Below are positions 48,414 through 59,466 of a stretch of 64,000 bases of DNA, in pieces. The DNA lies in assembly GCA_036971615.1 (NCBI GenBank), contig JAYKKR010000028.1, positions 372,001 through 436,000 of the forward strand, written 5' to 3'. Both the position numbers and the translations under genes were made by a program. The notes under the pieces were generated by a model that saw only the letters and a list, made by a program, of their open reading frames with translations, searched no databases and was not told the DNA's origin. Each line of letters begins with the position of its first letter. The first letter of the stretch is position 1. The stretch comes from Amyloporia xantha (Eukaryota; Basidiomycota; Agaricomycetes; Polyporales; Adustoporiaceae).

Positions 48414-49078
48414 CGTCATGCCTTCATCAAGCTCTTCTGTCGACGGTACCTGCCCTCAATATGGAATGCACTTCGTGTCGATCTCCATTGTTTGTTCTAA
48501 CATCACAGCCGTTTCTCCCTTTCACAGACAGGAAAATATGTTCGCACTCTAAGCTGTATCGGTGGCTTTAACGTGTTCCGTCCTTGTACCTGTATGATGA
48601 CTTGTGGTCTCCTGTAGCGTGATGCATTCTAGGCATCCGTATGGCCGTCTCCTCGGTGCTCAGTACCATGATGGTGTGGCGTCGGTGTGTCGGTACGACT
48701 GCAGAAATCTGCTGATCGGAGGCCCCTCATGCCAGTGGCCGCGTAGCGCATTGTATCACACGAGAGCAAGCGCTACAGTGTATCATATGCATAGCGGTAC
48801 AAGGCCTGTCTAACAACAAGGATCGTGGTGAGTGGAAGGAACGACGTATACAACACAGTGGCTGGTGATATTCGGAACAGTACGGCTATACAAGATATTG
48901 GGAGTCGAGGACCAGCGACCGAACGAGAGGTGAAGGACATAAATAGGGCAAAGTTTTGAAAGAAAACCTAGTTTCTGCCAGCTCGACGGCAATAACGTTA
49001 CGTTGCACGCGAGTGGAAGGATGAATAAACCGCGCTGATACGCGCCCTCAAGAGTCTAGTAGAAACAGCAGCCTGTGC
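48414..49078. other. Intergenic, convergent gene ends
   Basis: 665 bp between the 3' ends of the Nudix gene and the Ser-rich membrane protein gene. No gene or repeat was noticed. Confidence 0.5.
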
Positions 49079-50985
49079 TCATCGTCTATAAGAGGAGAAA
49101 GAACTGGACGTATTTGGCGTGCCAACAGCGTAGATAGTGTTTCTATACGGGTCTACACTGTCCGCTCGTGATACCCGTGCATCGGGTGCACGTGTCCCGA
49201 ACGAGCTTGACGACGCCCTCGACGAACGGTCAGAGGTAAATACCGCGTCGGGGTCGCGCCGGCCCGGCCACAGCGAGAACGAGTTGCGGAACGGGCCCCA
49301 GCCCACTGGCTGCTCGACGGGTGTGACGAGGGGGACTGCAAGTGCAGAGGGCGTGCTGGGGGATACGGACGGCGCGAGGGGCGCACCGTACTGTGCAGGA
49401 GCGCCCGAAGCAGATATGCCGGTGCCGCGGCCTAGAGGCGACGGCTGGAACGTCGTCCAGCGCGGGCTGCTGTCGCCAGACTCCAACATGTGGGAGGATG
49501 GTTGGCGCAGTGGGACTGTCGAGCTCGTCTGTGAGTAGGACGTCCCGCGGAAGGCGTCGGCGGCGGTGGGGACGGACTGGATGCCCGTGGTGCTGTCGAA
49601 CGGGTCCGGGCCGTACCCGAGGACGGAGCCCGGTACGCTGAAGTGGAGGCGGCGCGTACGTTTCTTCTGCCGCGTGCGCTTGTTGCGGTATCGGACGAAG
49701 AGCAAGAGGAGGACAAGGACGCCGATGGCGCCCAGAACGCTGCCGACGACGGCGCCGGCGATCGTTGCGCGTTTGCGTGCGGCGCTGTAAAGTTGTGGGA
49801 TGCGTCGTCAGCCGGGTGATTCAGGTCAAAGCTGAGGCTTGACTATGGATTGTGGACGGTAACAGCTACTCACTCTGTCTGATTTGAACCCGGATGTGCC
49901 ATGGATCCATATGGTGTTGATGAGGAGGACGAGGATGATTCAGATGTCGAAGGCCCCGATCCAGATGCTTGCGATGGGCCGGGCACAGGAGGTATTGATG
50001 TAAGGAGCGAGGTCACCGAGACTGGGAGCGTGGACGTTGGAGATGAGAGTCCGCTGCCCAGCCCTAAGGCTCCTGGATTATCGCTAAGTGACGAACTTAA
50101 TATGAGCAACTTCTGATGGAAGTGATTTGTGAGCCTGACCTTGACTCAGGAGCAGCAGTCCCTGACGGAGCTGGCTGAGGAGATGAAGGCGATGGAGAAA
50201 AGGTGAGGAAAGATGATGAGGCTGAAATAGAAATTGAAGAATCCGACGAAGAGCTCGAGACCGGGCTAGAAAGAGAGACTACAGAAGAGGGGGCAGATGC
50301 CTGCAATACCGAAGGGAAACCAGTCGAGAAGGAAAGGGTACTGAAGGCAGAACTAATGGAACTCGAAGTCGAACTGGAGATGCTGCTAGATTGCGACGGT
50401 GGGACATTTATACTGGTGCTGTTGAGCAGGGTCAGCTCGACGCCGTGCGATCGGGAATAGGAGGGATCTCACCTAGATATCGCTGAAGACGAGCTGAATG
50501 AAAAGCTGTTCAGCCCTGTGGCATTCGCACTAGCGCTAATGCAGGTGAGAGGAGGGTTATGAGGTATACTAAATCGCAGGCTCGCACCTAGAGGCTGATG
50601 TAGAGACGGAAGTAGAGCTTGATGAAGTTGAGGATACTCCAGGCGAAGATGAAGCAGAACTCTGCCCCGAAGAGGTAGGCGGAGGAATGCTCGCTGTCGA
50701 CGAGAGCATACTCGAGCTGCCTCCGAACACCGAAGGGGTCTCACCACTACTGGTGGAAGAAGAAGAGATGAGAGAAGAGGTAGCGCAGTTAGTCACCACT
50801 GTCGCGAAACAGGGTGTCGACGTCGAGCTTGACGCCGAGGAGGACCACATTGAGGAGGGATCAGACGGGGCTGCGTATCCAGGGGTGTCAAGCCCACGGC
50901 CCTCCGAGCGTGAAACCGACATCGCAGGAAGTGCACAATGGCACAATGTGAGCCCTAGAGCTCGCCTGGAGCTAGCGGTTAGCAC
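49079..50985 (-). CDS. Ser-rich single-pass membrane protein, 5' end unresolved
   Basis: Exons at about 50985-50588, 50535-50473, 50418-50140, 50095-49874 and 49784-49079 join in phase. The N-terminal two thirds is extremely rich in Ser, Thr and Pro, as expected for an O-glycosylated ectodomain. One membrane segment, AVVGSVLGAIGVLVLLLLF, is followed by a strongly basic patch (RYRNKRTRQKKRTRR) and a ~200-residue cytosolic tail. This matches the layout of fungal cell-wall sensors (Mid2/Wsc-like) and Skg6-type proteins, without sequence evidence for either. I could not find a credible signal-peptide exon; the true start is probably upstream of 50985. The 44 bp intron at 50096-50139 is near the lower limit. 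Confidence 0.65.
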
Positions 50986-52000
50986 GGGCAGAGGTCAGGA
51001 TGAGGGATTCAGCGAAACGAAACTACCACAGGCAGCGTAAGAAGAAGTAACCGAGGACTCCAGGTCACTCTGGCTGGCGGTGCTGCATAATGATGTGTCG
51101 GTGATGGATGCGACTTCGGGTGTCACATACTGGCGGAATCAGCTTGATGGGACTTCATGCCGACGGCGGCGCCACAATCTCATTTCCCAGAGCCCAGAGG
51201 ATGCACAAGACAAGTAGATCGATGACCGCAGCGTTGGCCTGGTAACTTATAATGTACAGATCCGCGACCATTGGAGAGGTGATTGCCGTGCAAAGTTGCG
51301 CCCGGCGCCTACATGTGCTCCGTGTTTGAACTTCGCTGCTAGCTCGTGTTCGAACATCTGAAGCAGCGCCAAAGAAATCAGTGGCTGAGGTTTTCTAGAC
51401 CTAGCATGAATGTGCGAAACCGAGCACCTGGGATGCTCACATCTTCAAATTCTGGGCCAGGCTAGGCCACTTGATGAATTTCATATCTTTCTGTGGTATT
51501 AGGGGACTTGGGTCTATTAATACCTGGTGAGAATTAGGGGTTTTTCATGTGGTTGCATCCAATTCTACCCGGAGAAGTGATATCGTGGCATGGGGACCGG
51601 CCCACCGAAGCGAGGCTACAGAGGACACAGAAAGATCGATCGAAGGAGGCTCGTACATGGTAATTCGGCTTCGCGGGTGATCGAGTCCAGATCCGGAGCG
51701 ATATAGGTCAATTGACTGACTTTTCAAGTGCACGGTTGGCAGATCTGTTGAAATGATATATATCGCGAACACTTCTACATGATGTATCAGTACACGACGC
51801 AAACGAGAGAGTTCCAGGGCTACATGGATTGGGAAAGCTCATAGAGACAGAGTGAAAATTAAGTACGTTACCATACGCGTCGCCCGCCTACTACCCTTGG
51901 GCCACGACCAACACCCTTGTCGCCTCACAACTACCTTTAGCATCACCGATTGACACTCACAGCTTCACTTCCCACAGCGCGTGATCAGCATCGCAGGCCA
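50986..52000. other. Probable 5' region of the Ser-rich gene, then intergenic
   Basis: Minus-strand coding continuation of the Ser-rich protein is likely in the first few hundred bases but could not be resolved. A hydrophobic minus-strand reading near 51200 (LLVLCILWALG) could be its signal peptide but lacks an ATG in place. From about 51300 to 52000 nothing is recognised. Confidence 0.35.
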
Positions 52001-53801
52001 TCACCGAATACCCGTCCCGTCCAGGACGCTCAACGTCCGTCTCAGCTCCTTTCGTTTACCCCATACGTCCCAGACCTTCAACTTTGACTCCTCCGGCACA
52101 GCCAAAACGAGTCTCTGGCCGTTCGGGCTCAGCACGCTCCCGGCAACATTCACATTCGCCGCTTGGAGTGAGACGAGCTGGCGGAGGGAGGGCAATGCGT
52201 GCACAACCACGGAATTGGCGATCCGCGAGGGGATGGGATCCGAGGGGAACGAGTGCGACTCGAGATGCACCGAGGGGGGCGGTGCCGGCGTGGACTTGCC
52301 TGGGCCGTGGGTACTCAAGAGCTCTTTGCAGTGTGCGGAAAAGTGGAGCGACGTGATCTGGGCGTCCAGCTCCAGTTTTGTGGGGTGGGCAGATGTAGGA
52401 TGAGAAGTCGGGGAGGCGCCTATGTTCCAGAGCCGGATCGTTCCCGTACCATCTGGGGCGGAGTCGCCGCTGGCGAGTAGTTTGGGCTGCCACGGGCACC
52501 ATGCCAAGGCCTGCGAAAGACATCGGAAAAGAGAGGTTATGGTATCAATCAGTGGGAGATATGTCGGAGGATTGTGTATGACTACGTACGTGCACTGGGC
52601 CGACATGCTGTATTTTGCGGCGCCGCTGTATGAGCTCGCCGACATCGAGCGGGGCGTTTTGTCTAGAGTCCCATACGTGTACCACCCCGCTTTCATCGCC
52701 GCTGGCGAAAAACTTGCCCTCCGTGTTCCACGTCAAGCTGCAGATCTTTGACTGGTGTCGCGTCACTTTCTTGGTCTGCTCCTTCATCTTTGGGGTATCT
52801 TTTATTCTCGTGTCGAAGTGGCGAATAGTGCCGCGAAGACCGCCAACCGTCAGCACCGGTCCATTCCAGTCCATAGCGGTGACTGGTTTTGTTGTCCAAT
52901 GCGCAGTCATTTTCTTTGTGGAAAGATCCCACAGCTGGATGAGGCCCTTGCTGGTGCATACGGCGACCACATTCGGCTGTTCCCTGCCACCACATCGCAC
53001 GAGCCGCAGGCTACCCTGCTCCTCGCGGATCTTGCAGAGTTGCGCCACATCATCGTTGGCGATGATATTTTTGTAGTGGACGCGATTTCCGCGACCAAAG
53101 ACCATAATGTTTTGCTCTGACCAGCTGACGGGGCACGCACCGCCCTTGGCGTCGGCTTCGGCGACGGAGAAATCGATGGCCATCTTCCCACCGCGAAGGT
53201 GGTAGGTGGCGGACTCGGCCACGGGCGGGTTCGTCGCGCCACGAACATCTTGCAGTGAGCTTGCAGAGGCCTTGCGCATGAGTTCAAGCCCCTCGGCCAT
53301 CACGCTCGACGAGACAGACGTCTGGCGCGAGAGGGACCGGTCGGAATAGGTGAAGGACCGTTCTGTGTATGTGAACGACGCGCTCGCACCGACGAGCCGT
53401 GAGCGACGTAAGGGTGCCGTCGACGTTGATGGTTCTGTGCCAAAGTGAAGCTCGTCCCTGGAGATACTTGGCATTCGATCATACTACAATGAAACGCGTC
53501 GATTCATGAGTACGGTCGCGTCTGTTACGTTAGGCGGGCGTATGCTACTGACGTTCAGATCCTGTGGTGGTATGTGCCCTATGGTTCTGTTGAACATGGA
53601 GGAGATTCTTGTAGACATGCGAGGTCTTTTCCGCTCCGCGGAATCATCTTCCAGGCCGGAAAGGACGCGCTTCCTATGCTGACCCCGCGTAAGAGGGCCG
53701 CTGCTGCGATCGATATTCAACGCGATAAATATTGGAACGGAGAGAAAAGAGAGCTCTTCGGCTCACCTAGGGCTGGGAGAGTCAGATAACAGAAACGACA
53801 T
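52001..53801 (-). CDS. Cdc20/Fizzy-family APC/C activator, copy 2
   Basis: Four exons, 53801-53767, 53700-53553, 53483-52590 and 52510-52001, give 528 residues. It starts MSFLLSDSPSPR, then a basic stretch (RKRVLSGLEDDSAERKRPR). YDRMPSISRDELHF stands where Cdc20 proteins have their C-box, again without the canonical DR-aromatic-I-P. A Ser/Thr-rich repeat (FTYTERSFTYSDRS) follows. WD-type repeats include GLIQLWDLSTK, GTIRHFDTRIK, GVVHVWDSRQN and GTIRLWNIGAS, with ALAWCPW and HCKELLSTHG. The C-terminus ends in Gly-Ile-Arg. It is a diverged paralogue of the gene at 41275-42897, in opposite orientation. The WD domain and IR tail argue for APC/C association. Its upstream region is shared with the triple-CRIB gene. 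Confidence 0.88.
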
Positions 53802-54124
53802 GTTGGTGTGAATGTGGTAGAGGTGAAAGAGTGAAGGAGAGATCGATATAAATCCGGCTCAAACAAGGCCACCGCGGAAAGGGTTACGTAATTGGCAGCG
53901 CGTTATTGACGCGCTCTCTGGCCGTGTCATGATGAGCACGTGATCGTGGCCACGGACGCGTCCATCAGGGCCGCGCTCTCACGCAGCTGTGCTCAAAGCG
54001 CGGACGTCTCCCATCTGGGAAAGAATGGCGGCTCCTTTCTTCTTTGTTTTCTTTATCTTGCTCCGATGCTCGACACAGCGGCCGAAATATAGCAACAACT
54101 AGTCGGTCCTTACCGTCAGCCACA
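53802..54124. promoter_or_regulatory. Shared upstream region of copy-2 Cdc20 and triple-CRIB genes
   Basis: 323 bp separate two divergent start codons. A TATA-like element (GATATAAAT on the plus strand near 53846) lies about 45 bases from the Cdc20-like start. A CACGTG core at about 53937-53942 is a possible basic-helix-loop-helix site. Co-regulation is inferred from the layout only. Confidence 0.45.
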
Positions 54125-55153
54125 ATGCCAACTCTTTTCAACGGCCGTGCCAGGCGCCACTCGACCACATCGTGTTTTAACATAGTGTCCTCACCCTCGC
54201 CAACACAACCCACTTCGGTCCCTGTAGCCTCTCGCAAACATATTCGTCGATTTTCCAGCATGGGAAACTGCTTAAAGGGCATGAAAGCTTCTCAATCACC
54301 GCAGCAGCACGACGGCGGCGACTTGGGAATCTCGTATCCTTGGAACTTTGAGGTAGACGACATGGTCTCGTGATGCTAGCTTTATCTGACGTTTTATGCA
54401 GCACAAAGTGCACGTTGACGAGCAGTGCGTATCCCAACAGGTTATGACGATAATTATCTCATGAGAGTTCGCGCAGTCTGAATGGATTGCCACCGACATG
54501 GTCTGCACTAATGGCGGCCAACAAGGAGAAGGAATCCGAGGTCGTCGCAGCTCAGGTCAACTTCTTCTGTCTCGGAAAGAAAGCACCGGTCCCTCAGCCG
54601 AAAGCTGCCAAGAAGCAGCCTCGCGAGCCCAGTGTTTCTAGGAATGGGGAAATCTCCAAACCATGGGGCACGCAGGTCCGTTTTGTTCCTGCGCCTATTC
54701 ATGTTGATGTCTGTCTCTGACAAGGATGTACGCGTAGCACAATATCCATGTCGACGAGAAGTACGTCACTCGTCCCGTTCCTTCGTTCTTGATCTAAACA
54801 GTCTCCAGTCTCAACGGATTGCCGCCGGCGTGGGCTCTGCTACTATCACAGTCTGCGCAAGAAAAGATGCCACCCTTGGCAGGCGGCGACCCCCAGATCT
54901 CGTTACCTTGCAACTTCAAGGTCAGTCCCTTATCATTATACTAGATTATTTTCTGAACCTCTCGGGTGTTCAGCACGACATCCATGTCTTTGTAGGGTAT
55001 GTCTTGACCAGTTCTCGACCATTTTGTGACACTGAGAAGTTGAGTTTCAGGGCTGATGGAGTACCTCGAGGTCTGCCTCCTGCGTTAGTTGCACGTCTTA
55101 CCGAAGTCGGCTACACCGAGGCCACAGTGGCGGCCATCAATAAGGAACAGTAA
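54125..55153 (+). CDS. Triple-CRIB protein without kinase domain
   Basis: Seven exons, 54125-54352, 54402-54424, 54477-54675, 54738-54760, 54809-54920, 54974-54996 and 55051-55153, total 711 nt, giving 236 residues with every phase matching. The CRIB/PBD motif I-S-x-P-x4-H-x2-H-V, which binds GTP-loaded Cdc42/Rac, occurs three times: ISYPWNFE/HKVHVDE, ISKPWGTQ/HNIHVDE and ISLPCNFK/HDIHVFV. Each is followed by a GLPP-type segment; the last (GLPPALVARLTEVGYTEA) matches the region after the CRIB motif in the neighbouring PAK kinase. Each motif is split at the same place, and its HxxHV half sits alone on a 23 nt exon. No kinase or other domain follows; the TAA comes directly after. It probably arose from duplicated PAK N-terminal exons. 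A competitor or scaffold for Rho GTPases is my inference. Confidence 0.85.
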
Positions 55154-55534
55154 TCAAGCGTATCTATTTCAGATTGCGTAGAACCGCAACCTACGCGTCT
55201 GCCAGTGTTCGGCATCGAAGGGCGTATATATTTTCAAACTGTATCTGTAGGGCTGTCAAGCTGTCTCTGCGGTATCCACTCGGTTGCCACTCCTTTCCCC
55301 TTATGTATGATACGATATCAGTTCAATATAGCGAAGCTCAAAGGGACAGTTGATCTGCCCGAAGTGCACCCTTGTGTCGATGGCGTTGTACGACCAGTGT
55401 GTCACCTTGACGATCACAACCGAAGGTAAAACACGCAGCACAACAAGTGTAGTATAGAAGATAGATGCTCTGTATAGTATATCACTAAATAGTGTCCGAC
55501 CAGTAATGCACGATGGGGTATATGCAGGTACAAG
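55154..55534. other. Convergent 3' ends, no gene
   Basis: 381 bp between the stop of the triple-CRIB gene and the stop of the PAK kinase gene. No feature was seen. Confidence 0.5.
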
Positions 55535-58500
55535 CTATGACAATGAAACGGTCCCGTGCGAGTCACTACTCTGCCGTCGGGCTAATCGCTCCTCGACAGA
55601 TCTGCAGTCTTCAAGTAACTTGAGGATTCCAGGGCGCCCACTCGCACTTTGAATAAAAGGAGTCTGAAAGAGAAGATGTGTTCAGCATGGCATCGACGCG
55701 TCATACGAGCATCAAATCGGCACACCTTGAGCAGTTCGTCGGGATCTGGTCGTGACGAACTTGGCTCTGAACATAAATGCAAGAAATCGTGGAAGGATCG
55801 TGAATATATTTCGGACTGGTTTAGTGGCGGCCATCGGTCAGGCATCTGTCGAGGATCAGTGATATTTGAGAACGGTGGCTCTGCCTCGGCCATCTCCCAA
55901 ACAGTCGCGCCCAACGACCACACGTCGACCTTCAAGGCATTGTATGATCCTCTGTAGACTTTAATGAGCACATGCGGGAGTTCGGATGATGGACAAAGAG
56001 TACATACAGTCTCATCTCGGGTGGCTGCAGAGAATGAGATTGTCAACATTGAACACCATGCCGTTTGTGGTACGAAGGGAATGAAAAGAAGCTCACCTGC
56101 CAATAAATAACACCCGCTGGATCGCTGCACGTCGGTTCATCTCGGGGCACTTGCACTGCGCTCGAGAAGTCAGCTGAGATCAACAACAATGTCAGCAACA
56201 GTCTCCCCGAGAAAAGAAATCAAGGGGCAACACACAAATCTTCACAACTCCTCTGGGGCTGACGAGGAGATTGTCGGATCGGAGATCTCGGTGCGCTATA
56301 CCCAGCAACTGCAGGTAGCTGAGAGCATGAAGTACCTGATGAACATTGTCAGCTGATGCATCACTGGAGCTCATAGTGACTATCGTCGCGCAGAGCAACT
56401 GCACGAGTACAATAATGTATATTAACTCACATCACTCGCAAACTGAGCAATTGGCTTCTCCTGCACCACGATGCCCTCTTCCGCAAGCATCACGACATCC
56501 GCCAAGCTGCGTTCCATCAGCTCCATCTTGATCCAGAGCGCGTCCTCGACGACGTCCACAAATACCTGCTCCATACTGAGTACGTTCGGATGTCGCACGT
56601 CCCGCATGAGCTTCAACTCCCGCTGCAGATCGGAAAGCTTCGGCGATCCATTTGGAAGTAACGGGAATTTCTTGATCGCGACGTAGCCCTTGTGGGTACA
56701 GTCATTCTTATTAGGAACGAGCACCCGCGCAGCGTACACACTCCCACTCTCGCCCTCACCCACCTCGCGCAAGTCTTCAAACAGCGCACGCGGATCAAGA
56801 CTCTCGTCGATGAACTCGGACAGCGGCGCGACCACCTCCGACACCCACCCTGGGTAGTGCGGCGCAGGAGAAATGGGAGAGACGCGGGCGGAGGAAGCTG
56901 ACGAAAGCTGCGTCGCTTCTGACAGCGCGCCCGTAGCGATGATGTCGTCAATGAGGATCGAAGGACGGCGTAGCACGTCGAGGTCCAGATCGAGGTCCAA
57001 GTCGATCTCCAGATTTAGCTTGGGCAGCTCACCCTTGCCCTTGCTCATGCGCGCTGCACGGTCCCGCTGTGCTGCCGCGAATGTGGCAACTCGGGGAGAA
57101 GGCGCGGGCGAAACCTTCATGTACGCCGAGCCCGAGGTCGACCCGGATCCGAACGCTGTCGTGGAGATGCTTGAACTACTCGAACGAGACTCACAGCTAA
57201 CCGGCGAGTGCGAGCGCCGACTCGTGTCGTCAGCAGTGTCTGTGGTTGGAGTTGTCACAAGGAAGGCCGACTGTCTGTATACGTCGGGGTCATCATTACT
57301 CTTCGCAGGCGACGCGACGATGTTCCCCCGGGCGCTGCGCGCAACGGCACCGCGCACGATCGTCGCGGGCACCACCGTCATCGTCGACAGATCCGAGTCA
57401 CGGTTCTCTTTTTCACGGGGACGCACGACGAGCATTCCATCCTCGTCATCACTCCCATTATCACCGTTGGCGCGCGTCGGTGTGAGTGGAGGGGCTAAAT
57501 TATCTGACACGGGAAGTAGAGGTTCTGGTGTGGGAGGTACATCAGACGAGCTGCTCGACGAAGAAGCAGAAGTCAACGCCGGCGTAGACTTGGGCTTGGT
57601 GAGGGACCGCGGCCGAGCGGTAGACTCTCTTGTAGCAGAGGGACGCACCAGGTCCATCACCTCCTGCCACAGCGGATTAGTCGTATTCGCCGTCGATGGT
57701 GGGGTATCATTAGCAGCTACAGGTGAAAGCACCGCTCGCTGGGGGAGATCGTGTAGTGGCACGGGCTTCTGCGGTGGGAGGTTCCGGTGTGACGATGAAG
57801 ACGAGCGCGAATGGGACTTGGAGCGCATACGAATAGACGCCGGAGAGCGATTAGTGGGGTTAGTAGAAGTAGAGGGCGTAGGTCTAGGGGGAGAATCTGC
57901 GGGCGGGATGATGGAGAACAGCGACTCAGTCCAACTCGAAAGATCACCGAGGCCATCTTTCTGCAGCGACAGCCGTGGTGGCGAAGCAAGAAGGGTTGAC
58001 GACGTTGTCGCTACTGCTGCAGGCGGTGAAGGTGGCGGTGGACTTACATGAATCGGTGGTTTTTCTGGCATCGGGGGTGGTACCAACCCCTCGTCTACAT
58101 TGCTCAGCGGCGCGTCTCTTCTCGTGGACGTATACGCCGGCGGCGGAGACATGCCCGTCAACGAGTCGTTCGCAACATGGTACGCGCGTCGCGGAGGCGT
58201 CTTCGGCACTGAATCCTTCGACGAGGACGTCGATGCAGACAACTCCGAAGGCACAGGGACTGGCCTCGAAGGCGGGGGCAATGCGCGTGCAGGTCGTGCC
58301 GGGGCGGAATCGTATACGCTGCTGAGCGCAACTTCCGACGATGACGCAGCGACAGAGATGTTGCGATAGTGCGATGGCGCGCCGGACGAGAGCGACGTCT
58401 GCGAAACGGACGCCTCCGACAGCCCGCGGTGTAGAGACGGCGGAGCGCCGGTTGCGAGGATTGTATTTCGGTCCATGTTCATAGAATAGATCGACCGCGC

Positions 58501-59179
58501 GCTCTGCGACCGTGCTGCCGCTCGACGAGAATTTATGGTCGCAATCTCCTCCTCACTCAGCCCCATCTCGTTCAGTCGCGCCGCCCACGTCGGTGGCAGA
58601 CTGTTGCAGCTATGCACAGAGTTAGCAACAAGGCAAAATGCACTTCAGGGCGCCTACCTTTCGTCGACGTGCAGATTATGCTGCAGATATACGAGTTAGA
58701 CAGTGGTGCACGCACAAGGCAACCAGGCGTACCTGGAAGTTCCACGGTAGAGATATCGACGGGTCCTCGACTGGCTCCTGGGGCTGCGGCTCTGATAGGT
58801 CAATTTCTGGAGTCCTGGGTGTCCTTGGCCGTCGCCCGAAGCTCGACAGCTTCTGCAAACCCCTCCTGAACCCACCTGATTCGGGCGAGAGGGCAGACGA
58901 CGACGACGAGGCGGGCGACATGGTCATACGACTGGGCGCATACGACGGCGACGGTGAAGGACTTCTAACTAGATTCGCGTACTGCGCAGACAGAGGTGTG
59001 ACAGGCTGAGATGAGAAAGAATCAGGGGATAATGAATGATTCAGTGAAGGAAGGGACGGATTGGGCAGATAGGCGATGTCCTTGGGCGGCAGGGGCGGCG
59101 GTTTCGAGCTCGAGGCGAACTTGAACACATTCAGGGAGGAGAAACGAGAGTTTTGCCGACCGGTGGTTGGGGCTGCCAT
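55535..59179 (-). CDS. PAK/Ste20-type protein kinase with CRIB motif
   Basis: Eight exons, 59179-58733, 58680-58658, 58609-56431, 56335-56236, 56173-56097, 56024-56008, 55951-55726 and 55663-55535, give 1065 residues. The CRIB motif near residue 142 (ISLPWNFQ/HNLHVDES) has its HxxHV half on a 23 nt exon. A ~550-residue Ser/Pro-rich linker follows. The kinase domain begins with the loop GEGESGSVYAARV, the lysine in YVAIKKF, then LGIAHRDLRSDNLLV, SDFSSAV and VDVWSLGATVWEMAEAEPPF. Catalytic Lys and both Asp residues are present, but HRDLK is HRDLR, DFG is DFS and APE is PPE. I recall these substitutions in an agaricomycete-specific PAK group, so activity is plausible. It probably acts as a Cdc42/Rac effector in polarity. 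One exon is only 17 nt. Confidence 0.9.
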
Positions 59180-59466
59180 CGTCCTCGTCGTCCTCGTCGT
59201 CGCCGGAGGCGGTGGTCGTCGATCCCGACTTTGTTGGTGCTGTGCTTGCGCTGTTATCAAACTCCGACAGCAGTGTTTCCGTCGACGCGGTGAAGCTCCG
59301 ACAGGTTAAATGATGTCCGCGCCTATAGGTAGGTTGTGAAAGAAAACTCCGATCAGCATTCCAAATATAATGAAATTTCTTTCCAGTGGGTAAAAGCATG
59401 TATTGTTTACAATCCATTTTTATACAGTAATATTTTCACCCCCATTATCAAATCCTGAGTGGCACA

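Noticed and set aside
56873..58051. 392-codon open frame on the plus strand
   Set aside because: It is antisense to the Ser/Pro-rich linker of the PAK kinase; GC-rich codon bias keeps the opposite strand open. No motif or splice structure.
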